64,000 nt of DNA from Ceratorhiza oryzae-sativae (taxonomy: Eukaryota > Basidiomycota > Agaricomycetes > Cantharellales > Ceratobasidiaceae), in assembly GCA_030998015.1 (NCBI GenBank), contig JARWMV010000232.1, positions 682,001-746,000 on the forward strand. The letters run 5' to 3'. Each line of letters begins with the position of its first letter. The first letter of the stretch is position 1. The notes under the pieces were generated by a model. It was not told the origin of the DNA. It saw nothing but the letters and a program-made list of their open reading frames with translations, and made no database searches. Positions 40,527 through 51,061 of the stretch are shown here, piece by piece. Made by a program: the position numbers and the translations under genes.

Positions 40527-42648
40527 ATGGCAGACGTCCTCCCCCAGCACCGCACCATGACCTCGAGCTACTCGCCCACCCAGCAGCAGATCTACCCCCC
40601 GTCTGTGCCCCAGGTCCAGCCCGCCAGTTCCGCCTCCCCCGACGCCCACGACGACGGCGACGCGACCCCGCCCAAGACCGATGCCCAAAAGCTCGAGACC
40701 AAGCCCCAGGCGACGTTCCTCACCAAGCTCTACGCGTACGTGCCCGTGTCCTGCGTCTGGCCTGCGCTCATCCTCCTGCAGTCTGCTCGAGCGCCCCGAG
40801 TACCACTCGATGATCAGGTGGGACGCCGCCGGCGAGCAGATCATCGTCGAGCGTCCCGAGCAGCTCGCCCTCCATGTGCTGCCCAGCATCTACCGCCAGT
40901 CGCGCTTTGCAAGCTTTTCGCGGCAGCTCAACGTACGTAGTCTTGCACCCGCCTGTTGGATTCCCCCCCAGACTGACTCGCGCGCGCGCGCAGATCTACG
41001 GCTTCATGCGCAAAGTCAATCTGCGCAACGTCGACCCCGCGATCGACGACCCGGATGCGAGCACCTGGTGTACGTACTCGCCGAGCAGCGCATCCATCTC
41101 GTTCTGACATCATTTTTCAGCCCATCCGACCCTCAACCGAAACTCGCCTCCAGAGGTAGTTGCCAACTTCAAGCGGCGTGTCCCGCCCCGTCTCCCCAAG
41201 CCCAGGAAGCGTGACCAGCTCGACATGTCCCGCGTCGGCCCCGGGTCGCTCGCACCAGGTCTCACTGTCCCGTCGTCCCATCACATGGGACTCGGCATGC
41301 AAGGCAAGCCTCGTCCTCGCGGTTTTTCCACGCCGTCGCTGCCATTTGGCTTTGCCGGTACAGCACACATCCAGCCCGCAGGCCAGCCGCAGTCTATTAC
41401 CACAATGTGGCGCCCCCGCAAAAATGGGGTGGTTCGGCCTATGCCAACAGCCTGCCGCCGCTCACCGTGCCAGGCGAGCACTATAGCTCCGCATACCGCC
41501 ACCTCGACGACCCGCATACCCCGTACGGCCACTCTAACCAGTACCCGCCCCACTCGTCGAGCCAGCAACTGCCGGTCCTGCGCGACTCGACCGCCTTCCA
41601 GTACCCCGGCTATGGCACCGGCGCTCCGGGCAGCGGTGCCGACACCTCGAGCTGGTCCTTCCTGCCCCCAGCCTCTTCCCTCGCTTCTGGCCATGGTGGC
41701 AGCCTGTCTTCGCTCCTCAATCCGTCTGCCAACTCGGGATCCTACGGCCGCCCGACAAGCTCTGGCGGATTTGGCCATGGATCGCCCGACAGCCGACCAA
41801 ACACGGGTTACAGTGTTGCGTCGTCCGTGTCTTCAATTGGCGGCGGTTACGAGGGCGACCATAATCCCTTTGCTTTGCGGCCCACCGCGGGCCCCCGTGA
41901 CGACTCGGGTAGACCGTTAACACCGACATCAGCGAGCGGTGTTCGTCCAGGGTCGAGCAAGGGCGGCGCAAGCTCGTTGAGCATTCGCAACGAACGTCCG
42001 CGGAGGCACAGTCAAGTTAGCCCTTATCCAAGCCCATACAGTCCCTATGATTCGGAAGCTGGCTCGCGTCCCGGAACCGCTCCTGATGATCATCTGGGCG
42101 GGCCTCAACGAAGCCGTAGCATGGCAGAACCGTACGGTTCATTCCAAGGCCCTGCCCCTGCCGAGTTTGCCTACTCTGCTTCGGGCGCAGGTGCGGACAA
42201 TGGCGAATGGATGAGCCAACGTGTCCGCCCGGGCACCTCAACCTCGACCATGTCGGGACACTCGCCATCGTCCAACTCGGCTCTGCACACTCCGCCCGGA
42301 ATCGAGGACGGCGGAATCGCGACCACACCTCCGGCCAGCGGTCACGGCCCGTCCGCACCGTTCGGAGCGTCTGAGGACATCTCACGCTGTGAGTAGCATG
42401 TTTGTTTTGTCTGGTCGCTTTCATTCGTTCGTTCGAAACCTTTCCGTTTCACTTTACCATTCCCGTGCTGTCCGCTCGCGGACTTGCCGGCTTTCCCTAC
42501 CCACTCGTCCTTTGCTTTTTCGTTCTGGGGAAATCTTTTGCTCATGTCCTAGCTCACCCAGCTGACCTGCAGTTTTGAACAATCAGTCTCATCCGACCTC
42601 GGCTTCTTTGGGATGACCGATGGGGGCAAGCCGCCCATTCACGCCTAA
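40527..42648 (+). CDS. HSF-type DNA-binding transcription factor (one frame break)
   Basis: Nuclear transcription factor with a heat-shock-factor winged helix. ATG 40527 starts MADVLPQHRTMTSSYSP; a second in-frame ATG is at 40557. The domain begins TFLTKLYA and, after a short intron (about 40736-40790), continues LLERPEYHSMIRWDAAGEQ. The recognition helix is FASFSRQLNIYGFMRKVN, split by an intron (about 40932-40993); canonical HSF has SFVRQLNMYGF. A basic stretch RLPKPRKRDQ follows near 41190-41220. The C-terminal half is Ser/Pro/Gly-rich and disordered. The frame breaks near 41390-41396 between QPQS and YYHNVAPPQKWGG; no intron I tested restores it, and one missing base would. A last intron from about 42390 joins EDISR to FSSDLGFFGMTDGG, ending at 42648. 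No HR-A/B coiled coil is evident, so it may not be the classical Hsf1. Confidence 0.8.
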
Positions 42649-43562
42649 ACGACTCGCCTCGTCCCCTGGTGCACGCGACGGCTTATACCCCCTTATGTCC
42701 GCCCTCGTCTGGTCCATGGATGCGACTTGTGTTACCCTACACCTAAAATTCTGTTCGCTTACATGCGTCCCTCCCGGTTTGGTGTGTGTATACTTCTTTT
42801 TGGCTGCAGACTCTGGATGGGACTCGATCGATTTTACTGCTTTTAACCACCTTCTCTGTGACTATGCTTCCCATCATACCCCATGCGCTCTCTCTTTTGT
42901 CCGTTCGTTTCCACCGTACCTACAGCTACACTGCTCGAGTATGGTCCTTTTTTGTTCACTCGTCCGGGTTTTGTCGTCTTCGACCTTCCTTTGTGTTTGC
43001 TGCGTTTTTCGCTTTCTTATCCATGTGCCAATACGTGTAAATTTGTCATCCGCTGCTTTCCTATCTTTTCTTTTCTTTAGTTTACTACCTCTGTTGAGTG
43101 AGATCAGAATAGATGTGATGCGTTACAACAGGTGTAGCCTTTCGTCATGACCCCGTTGACTCCGGCTCGGCAGGACTGAATAGCCAGATCACTTTTGATC
43201 GTGTGGAAACCCTTTTCCTTTTTAGCACTTGTTGGCGACCTGGTACGATTTTATCGTGGAGCTAAAATGAAACCTTGTGGGAGCGGGGAGCAAACTAACG
43301 GGGTGGAGTTGGCGGGGTGAAGGTTAGACGGGTGTTGTGTTTACCCATTGACCGATTCGATTGTATGCACCAACACTTGTTGTTTATAGCATCTATTCTG
43401 CTCTGCACATGGGGCTGTTTCAGCCAGGGTATATGAATCCCGTTTGGAGCGGAGCTGGACCGTAGAGTATGAATCTATGATCCGTCCGCTCGTCCGTGTT
43501 GTTGGTTCACGAAAAATAAAGGACTGGCATGCTCAAACTAGACTAGACAGATCATGTTCCGC

Positions 43563-43576
43563 AAAAAAAAAAAAAA
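43563..43576. repeat. Poly-A homopolymer
   Basis: A run of 14 A residues. It is a likely site of length error in long-read assemblies. Confidence 0.85.
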
Positions 43577-43652
43577 TCTTAATCGGCGTCTATGTATAGG
43601 GATAAAGCGAAGGACAGCGAGCGAGACGAAACGACTGGGCCATCTGCAGTCG

Positions 43653-43681
43653 ATGGTGGTGATGATGATGATGATGATGAC
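43653..43681. repeat. (GAT)n microsatellite
   Basis: 'gatggtggtgatgatgatgatgatgatgac' is a trinucleotide repeat outside any supported gene. Confidence 0.85.
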
Positions 43682-45109
43682 GCGCGGCGAACGCGGGGAG
43701 TCTCGGCTCGAAGCGAGCGACCTTGAGCTAGTTGCTACTTCGAAAATTGATGGGACTAGGTCGTCCGCGCGGTCGCTCAAGCTCTCGCTCGCGGCGCCGT
43801 CCTCCCCCCCCTCTCTCCCCTCCTCCTTCCTCTCCGGAGCATGGAGCCATTGGGTCTGAGTGGAATTTGCCGCATGCTTTTGCGTTGCGTTGTGTCACAT
43901 TGCGTCGCGGTTGTGTTGCGAGTTGCGTCGCGTGCTCGGGTGGAAACAGCCAAAACCTTGTCAGCTACGCAACAGGAAATAGTCGCTACAGAAGGTCAAG
44001 CTTCGACCGGGTGCTAGTCCTCCCGGCAATACCGAAGCAGACGTCGTCACTGTTGTTTGCTGCCGATTTCAAACCGAATGCATATCGAGTGACCAGCAAC
44101 TCTCGAGGACAACAACGGCAGGGCGACCAACAGGAAATAAACGACGCATATATCGATCCAGCCAACCAACCTATCCGCGTCGTACGATCTCGAGGCCAGA
44201 TTTGCCACAGGCCCACGCACGGCTGCCAGTGTGTTATACCAAACGGACCCACATTGCACAGGCTTATCTCAACCCGTGTGTTGCGTGTGGTCGAGCTCAC
44301 GAGTCCGAATTGCCGAGAGGGTTCGAATACCAAACGGACAAATCAGGCGGCTCGGGCCTTGAGATGAACACTCTCGAGCTCAATCCACACACATGGCGAT
44401 TATCGAGATGGGGAAGAGTCGATACGGCATCGTCCCTCTAGGGCTGGGACTTGGACTGAGCGAGCACAACGAATTCACGTGTTGCCAGCGGGGCATGAGG
44501 GAGCTCGGTGAGAGAAGACCAGCCAAGGAAGAAAGAAGGAGCGCGGTACGCATGTTCTAATCAAGGATGCCTAGGAAGAAACGCACTTGGAAAGGAGATG
44601 CACCCCAAGGTGCTTGCCCACGGCTTATCTTTCAGGCGTGCTAGTCTATGCACTAAAATATTGCACACAGCGCCCGCCCCGGCGGTAGCTCTGAAAAGTT
44701 CTGGCGAGATAAGCACACCTCGGCGCTGGCGTACAAAGGGTCGATCAGACACTGATGAGAAAGAGCCTCAATCCGTCGGCGGTTCTTGCAGATGCTCGCG
44801 GCGATGGGAAGGGACCATTCCGGGGTTCCGAGAATACTGGCATGCAGTTGACTAACCATTGTTGGAGATACTGTAGGATGGGTGTAAATACAATTTTGAG
44901 CTGCCTACCAAGGTGGGCACAAAGTCCGTGATCAAATCCTCGAAAGATAGGCAAGAGAAAAACAAGCTCCCATGATCCCGACTAGCTACCGCCGCCGTGC
45001 GCCCGAGAGTTTGACGGCGGATTAATCTCGGGCGGGGGGTAACTTCGTTCTCGGAAAGGCGACTGTCAAGCAGGATAGCACGAGGGGAAAAAAATAGCAG
45101 GCCGTCCCA

Positions 45110-46617
45110 TCAGAACCGCTGACCACAATCGGATAAATTGAGCCAACTCACCTCAGCCATTTCGGTCTCCCTGGGTCGTCCGTTGCCGTTGACGAATTCG
45201 TCCGACTCATCCATAGCTGCGGGTGAGAGAAACGCAACTGCTTCCTCGTCAAGCTCTCGCCTGCCCCGGACTGGCGCTAAGCTGCGCGTCACGGGACCGC
45301 GTCCTGAACGACCCCCAGCCACCGTGCAGTCGTCTTCGTCATCCAGTTCATCCACGGCCCGGCGGGCGACCCAAGAGAGATACATGAATAACATCACACA
45401 CAAGGTGATTCCGATAATCGTCCAGGCGCGGCCTAATCCAGAATCGTCATCGGTTTTGGCACCCTCTCTCATGTGGTAGTCTGCAAATGAGTGGATACTC
45501 GCGCCGATGCTAGTGTGGATGATCACTTTGAAGAGACTAAGCGCAGTACAAGCGGTATATGTGCTTAGCGTTAGCCGAGGAGACGAAGCAAGAAGCACGT
45601 TCATGACGTTGTAGGGGTACGGGGCGAGTCGGATGAGGAACAGCAGGGACGGTCGTTTTTCGATGGCGCGCAGGATACGCTTGAATGATGGCGAGTGGAG
45701 ATGAGGCGGGCAATATGCCAACGAAGGAAAGTTCGAGAAAGAAGGAATACTACAAGTGCGCCGCTTAGAGCGGCAAAATAGGAAATGACAGCACCGCTCA
45801 TAGCACCGAAACAATAGCCCGATAACCCAATGAGTGTGGAATAGAGGGGAAGAGGGGCTGAAGAGGAAACAAACGTAAGTATGTGAACACATATTTCACA
45901 AGAGGACTTACGAAAGGTCGTGATGAATATGAGGAAGAATAATATGAATTGCCCTTGGTATCCCTGGCTCTGAAGCCATTGGGAGAGTTCGTCCAATCCT
46001 GGTGTGATGTTCAGAACGAAATACAAATGGTCGGATAATTTGAACATACCAGTAAAGACCTCGGTCTTGTAGTACGTGATCGCAACCAAAAACGCCAGAC
46101 TTGACAGTGCCCAAATCAGCATCGGGATCCACGGTTTTAACGAGTCAGGCACATCACAGGTGCAAGCTCCGCCGCCAAGTCTGAGTTCTTGCGAATGTTC
46201 TGGCCGGAGCGGGTGTGGCGAGCGGACGGGCACATACGGGTAGCGCGGGATCGGTGTGCGGGTCGGGGGTGGATGGGAGTGGAGTGCGAGCCCATGGGTT
46301 GGCGCCGCGGTAAACGCACTGCCGGAAGGAGGCCGGCTCCTTTCGTCGACGGAGTGGTGGGCACTGTGCTGCTGGACGGGCGCCCGCATGCGCTCGACAG
46401 AGCGCGCACGCCGAACACCGTCATCGAGCGGCTGGGCCTTTTCGTTTGGCCACTCGCTTCTCGAGCCGGGTTGGGAGGTGGGGTGGAGACTGGGGGTGTG
46501 CGTAGCGGTGTTGGTATAGGTGAATGTCGGGCGGGGTTGGCGTGAGCTGGAGTGGGAGCAAGGCGCGGAAAAAGGAGAGTTGGACGGCGCTGGACCGGAC
46601 ATTGGGGTGCGGGACAT
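45110..46617 (-). CDS. TVP38: TVP38/TMEM64-family membrane protein (VTT domain; one frame break)
   Basis: Golgi/late-secretory multispan protein of the VTT (SNARE-associated) family. Start 46617 (MSRTPMSGPAPSNSP). About 150 disordered, Pro/Ser/Arg-rich residues precede the first helix WIPMLIWALSSLAFLVAITYY (near 46060-46130). After an intron near 45855-45915 comes the VTT core: LPLYSTLIGLSGYCFGAMSG (about 45795-45855) and AALSGALVVFLLSRTFLRW. ILRAIEKRP, then LIRLAPYPYNVMNVLLAS (about 45595-45650), matches the family's signature loop. A last helix GITLCVMLFMYLSWV and an acidic tail end at 45110. The frame breaks near 45686-45695 between ARLISTRH and SFKRILRAIEK; a single missing base would explain it. 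Confidence 0.82.
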
Positions 46618-47127
46618 GGTGCAGAAGCGCTGGATACGTAGCCCGGGGGGACTGCTGCGGTCGACTACGTCAGGTATACGCTCAGCGTAGGACCTTGCGG
46701 TAATGAGCTGATCACTGAGGGTCGAGGAGTGGGACGAGATATGGCTCTGGGTGCTGCGGAATTCGATTAGCGCCAGATCGGGGGAGCCGCCAACTCACTC
46801 ACGATGCGTGTCACAGCTGGAGAATGGCGCAGGGTACGGCTCTGACAGACGTCTGTGCGTTGAGCCCGTCGCCGTCGGTGGTCTGCTGGCGGCGGTCGTG
46901 GTTGCGTCGTACGAAACGACTGTCCAAGTCCAAAGGAAGGCGGTGTGGCCCTGTTCAGACCCTGATGCCCCATGTGCCAAAGCGACCCCGTGACCGAAAC
47001 TGCCAAAAACGCGCATATGCGCCACGATTAGCCATGCTTCTGTTGCCTACTTTGGACAGTCTATAATAATAGCATGATTCTATTGAATTTCCCAACGTAA
47101 CGACAGCCAACTATAGCTTGTTATGTG
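46618..47127. other. Intergenic gap (TVP38 promoter / HDHD2 3' side)
   Basis: About 510 bp, both flanking genes on the minus strand. Short open frames on both strands have no recognisable features. No regulatory motif called. Confidence 0.45.
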
Positions 47128-48271
47128 TCACGACGAACTACCGCCCAGCAATGTGTCGACAAACTGAGCAAACGAGTCGAATGTTTCTGGACGCGGATCA
47201 TCTGGTCGGCCCCTATCTTCATCTCCTTTGCGATATTTTCCCGTGCGCACTATGGCCACGCACTCGTGAATGGCAATTCACGGTGTGCCTCGCGGTCATC
47301 CACTCACCGAGTACACGCCGCAAATTCAGCTCCACGGCGCCCTCGCCTAGGTCGTTGCTAATGTCGTCGCCAATAATCACAATCGACCTCGACGCAGAGT
47401 CACTGTGCCCAGGATGAGTGTTGACCCACATCTCTCGTTCGATACCCTCGCTTGCCAGGCTTTCGATTGTCGTTTCGAAGAACCTGCGCGTTGGTTTGCC
47501 TAGGATATGCGCATTAACACCTGCGGCAGTTTCCAAGGCGGTCACGAATGGCCCTGCATACACACACGTCGATCCTAGGCAAATAGTTCGCACCTGCGAT
47601 GATCCATTGCACTTACCCGGCCCCAGGGATAACGCTCCGTCCGAATCTCGCACATAGGACGCCCTATGCATTGCAATCAACTCCGCCGACTTGTGCTGAC
47701 GGTCCTTGCCACATGCAGTGGTATCATTCGGTCGCTCCCCGGTCAAAATCCGAAACGCAATATTCAATTTTTCATATGAAAGCTCACTGGGCGCAAGTCC
47801 AATCACCACGGAGTCGTGGTCATATACGTTACGGCCCTCGGGATAACCAGCAAACTCTTCTCGCGCCGAAGGTGATATCAGAAAGAACGGGCTAGGGTAC
47901 CACTTGGTTCAAGTCCGAATAATCATATGGTTCAATCGAATCACCCACTTTAATTTTTGCCTACGCACAATCTCCCGGGCAGCCCCCAGGCTCGTGAAAA
48001 CTTCTCCTTCGTGTACATCAAAGCCCATCTTATGGAGAGACTTGACCAACGAGGACGTAGACTCTTTCGACGTGTTTGAACTAAATTCAATTGAATAATG
48101 CCTAATCAAACTTTATACTGAATAGAAATAAAACGCCCCAACTCACCAAAACCGGACGGGTATACCCGCCTGCCTCACTCGTTCGAGAGCTTCAACCGCC
48201 CCAGGTAATGCATCCTTCCCAATGTGTAGGGTTCCGCTCAGGTCGGTCAACAGTGCGCGTACAGCTGGCAT
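47128..48271 (-). CDS. HAD-superfamily phosphatase, HDHD2/LHPP-like
   Basis: Haloacid-dehalogenase hydrolase of the NagD-like (C2-capped) type, closest in sequence style to HDHD2. The start [18 protein letters not shown] at 48271 contains motif I as DLSGT: the nucleophile Asp is present and the usual second Asp is Ser (HDHD2 itself has Asn). Motif II is SNTSKEST (about 48070-48090). [21 protein letters not shown] and [19 protein letters not shown] follow, then [13 protein letters not shown] and [11 protein letters not shown] with the motif III Lys. Motif IV is [16 protein letters not shown] (about 47345-47395). The last exon gives [14 protein letters not shown] and ends TLLGGSSS at 47128. The cap insertion carries an extra low-conservation segment ([18 protein letters not shown]). 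Substrate unknown. Confidence 0.85.
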
Positions 48272-48564
48272 GGGTATTTCAGAAGAGAGTTCTGTAGAAA
48301 TCACGTTCTTAGATCGAGCACGGCAGGTCAGACGGTGGCGATATAGTAAACCAGAACAAGCCCATCCCACAAAACGTCACTGTTTAATCCTAAAAGGCGA
48401 ATTGGGCGAGAAGATCAAATTCGGTGAAACGGTCACGTGATATGCCAACAACCTCTCCTCGACCTTCTGTCACGACTCTCTGTTCAAGTCAACTCATACG
48501 GGCGTTTTTTTAAATTAACGAAACAAGTCGCATTTGACTGATACTTTAATTAAGTGGCGTGAAA
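48272..48564. promoter_or_regulatory. Divergent intergenic region (HDHD2-like / Tctex-1) with CACGTGA
   Basis: About 290 bp. It contains 'ggtcacgtgatat' near 48431-48443, a CACGTG E-box, and A/T-rich sequence near 48505-48560. It is a shared promoter by position; the motif's function is unproven. Confidence 0.4.
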
Positions 48565-49237
48565 ATGCTTTCGCCTCGCGTGCGTTCGCCAAACCTTCAG
48601 TCTCCTTCGTCTCTTCGAGCGGCGCCTGTATCGACAGCAGCTCCTAAAAAGTGAGTCCAGTTGTCAGAGCTTGGTTTATTTTGATACATGAATAATCTAG
48701 GTTTGAGTCTGATCAACTGCGTGCGTATATGAAAAAGTTGATTGCTTCAACACTGCAAGGGGCTACTTGGGACAGCAAGGATCGCGACAAGGTCAAGGCT
48801 TGGTGCAAGGAGATTGGAGAGCGCGTGAAAGATAGAATGATAGGTGTGTAAAGTTGAATAACTTGGAGGGTTGTTCTCATTATCCCACTATCATCAGAGA
48901 TTGAACCCAATGGCTTGTGAGTCGACATAATGTGGACAGTGGAGAAACTATCCCTGATCATATTAAAGCAAATTCATAGTAACCACTCAGATTAACGAGA
49001 ACCTAGGGCAAGGGGGACGGTGCGCGCCCACACTCGGACATCACACGATTAGCACTCATACTTCTATCTAGCGCCAGCATGGCATGTCACTGGGAGGACT
49101 CGGATGCCGTCGCTCAGGAGATGTTTGTGAACGTGAGTTTAAGTCAGACTCTGCTTTCATTCATCTACTCATGTTTCACAATCCGATAGGACTCGCTCAT
49201 CTGTATTTGTATCGCATTTGCCGTTCGAGTGTCATAA
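48565..49237 (+). CDS. Tctex-1 family dynein light chain
   Basis: Light chain of cytoplasmic dynein, or a related adaptor. ATG 48565 starts a basic Ser/Pro-rich leader (MLSPRVRSPNLQSPSSL). The folded domain begins FESDQLRAYMKKLIASTL (about 48704-48760), then GATWDSKDRDKVKAWCKEIGE. A mini-exon gives EIEPNGF (about 48898-48917). YIVTTQINENLGQGGR follows (about 48977-49018), then CHWEDSDAVAQEMFVN (about 49084-49132). The last exon is DSLICICIAFAVRVS, ending at 49237. The strand order, with 'Y.fIV...I.eN.GQG' and 'C.WD.D.d....ff.N.sL', matches Tctex-1/DYNLT. Splice sites are GT-AG. The N-terminal extension of about 45 residues is unusual but common in fungal members. Confidence 0.85.
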
Positions 49238-49742
49238 GTGGGGTTGGGGTTGGACTTTCCTTAATAGAACGATTAATCAGGGGATCGGATTTATTTATCG
49301 AATCTGTGCGTCATGCAATGATTCAGTCCGCTTACTTCTAATGGCCGTACAGATACTTTGCTTTGCTGTGCTTTCTCTGGATAATGTAACATTCAGCATA
49401 TGACAAATACCCGTTTAACGCATCGATTCTTGATCGACAGCTCAAATAATCTTCTACACCCTTCCGTAACCCGCCGCTTATTTATTTCCTGAAGGTCTTC
49501 TCCTTTCGTTCTGTCTTAAGTATGACGCCTACCAGACGGTATCACGTGCCTGGATGCGTGTGAACTCATGGTGGGATCACTTGGCTAGCATTGCGCGATC
49601 AGCACGAAAGGATTTGTGATCAATTTGTCGGACCTCGATCGCCGAATATCAGAATCCAACGTGCGCAGATGGTGGATAAAAACGGGATGGAGCAGCGCAT
49701 ACAACACAAATTTGCCCTCTACCATTTGCCAGTCAAAACACC
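49238..49742. other. Intergenic gap before the peroxiredoxin gene
   Basis: About 500 bp between two plus-strand genes; presumed 3' UTR and promoter. No motif called. Confidence 0.4.
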
Positions 49743-50778
49743 ATGCCTTCTCTCCGTCTCGGAAGGTGAGACAAGGCGTTGAGTACTCCCAAGGCAAACG
49801 CGCCTAATAGTAGAACATCGGTAGCGTCGCCCCAGATTTCTCTGCAGAGACCACCCAGGGGCCCATCAAGTTCCACGAATGGCTCGGGAACTCGTGGGGT
49901 GTCCTGTTCTCTCACCCCGCCGACTTCACACCGGTATGTTCTCAACTGAAGGCATCACTGTCATCGGCAACCAAACCACCTAAACCTGTGCCTGTCGATC
50001 CCATCCTTAGGTCTGCACCACCGAGCTTGGCGAAGTCGCTCGTCGGCAAAAAGATTTCGAGGCTCGTGGTGTGAAGGTCATTGGCATTTCCGCCAACGAA
50101 CTCGACTCGCACGCCGAATGGATTAAGGACATCAACGAGGTTGGATCTAAGATCGGACCAACTGATGTGCAGTTCCCTATCGTGAGTATGGTTTGGCGTG
50201 AATGTGTCGTGAAGTATTGTCTAAACTCCAGATTGTGGTAGATTGCCGATGCCGACCGAAAGATCTCTACCCTGTATGACATGTTGGATGCCGTCGATGC
50301 TACCAATGTCGACGCCAAGGGGATTCCATTCACAGTGAGTAGCCCATGTCACCAAGAGCATGGACCGGTCTGAAATTTTCATTTCTGTATAGATCCGCAC
50401 GGTGTTTGTCATTGACCCCAAGAAAATCATTCGCCTCACTATTAGCTACCCTGCACAGACCGGACGTTCGTTCGATGAGATTCTTCGGGTCATCGACTCT
50501 CTCCAGGTTGGTGGTTTGCGTGCGGAGATAAGCAACTTGGGCTAAAACTTTTGAATCCCCATAGCTCGGAGATAAGCACAGGGTTACGACCCCTGTGAAC
50601 TGGAAGAAGGGTGATGATGTGATTATCCACCCTGGTGTGTCGAACGAGGAGGCAAACAAGTTGTTCCCCAACTTTGTCACGCACAAGGTAGACCGTCGTT
50701 ATACGTATGTTGTGTACAGGACTAACTGTTGATCAATTCTAGCCTTATCTCCGCACCACCACCCAACCCGGAGCTTGA
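49743..50778 (+). CDS. 1-Cys peroxiredoxin (Prx6 type)
   Basis: Thiol peroxidase reducing H2O2 and hydroperoxides. ATG 49743 gives MPSLRLG; removing the intron at about 49764-49826 joins it to [20 protein letters not shown]. The peroxidatic Cys is in [17 protein letters not shown], split by an intron near 49934-50011. [20 protein letters not shown] follows, then [19 protein letters not shown] (about 50170-50300). Next come [20 protein letters not shown] (about 50393-50452) and [20 protein letters not shown] (about 50600-50660). The protein ends LRTTTQPGA at 50778. The long C-terminal arm and the lack of a second conserved Cys in what I can read fit the 1-Cys Prx6 class. Cytosolic location is likely, as no leader is seen. 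Confidence 0.93.
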
Positions 50779-51061
50779 GTGCGATGTTGTTATTGTTCCA
50801 AGCCTTAATGTACAAAATGTAATGTAATCTGTAAGGTGAATGATCATATGCGTCAACTTATCTCGTGTAATGAACACTGGAGGCGTTGCTTGCGTTCACA
50901 CTAGAACTTCGCAAAGATGTCAAGAATCATTCTGGACAGAATATATCGTATACAATTCCCTCGTATCTCGCATTTTATCCAAAACAAACTACATTATCAA
51001 GAAACGAATCTCAAACCTACTATACTATCGGTGACTATCCCTGTCCAAATGCTTGTAGGAT
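50779..51061. other. Convergent 3' intergenic region
   Basis: About 280 bp between the ends of the peroxiredoxin gene and the His-rich gene. A/T-rich; expected to carry both polyadenylation regions. No terminator structure called. Confidence 0.4.

Larger units (their letters stand above)
42649..45109. other. 2.5 kb stretch without a supported gene
   Basis: It contains T/C-rich sequence likely representing the 3' UTR of the HSF-type gene (42650-43140). A poly-A run lies at 43563-43576 and a (GAT)n microsatellite at about 43653-43681. C/T-rich sequence is seen near 43800-43835. Open frames here (for example 43732-44367) show no recognisable motif. Nothing else supported. Confidence 0.45.

Noticed and set aside
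39695..40813. 372-codon open frame on the plus strand
   Set aside because: Same compositional artefact. It runs into the true HSF-type coding exon in a different frame and contains no recognisable domain.
39624..40889. 421-codon open frame on the minus strand
   Set aside because: It lies in the extremely GC-rich block, overlaps open frames on the plus strand and is antisense to the HSF-type exons. It shows only Arg/Gly/Pro-rich low complexity, so it is best explained by scarcity of stop codons.
47895..47940. tRNA T-arm-like sequence 'ttggttcaagtcc'
   Set aside because: The stem pairs only partly and no D-arm or anticodon arm fits upstream. It also lies in an intron/exon of the HDHD2-like gene.
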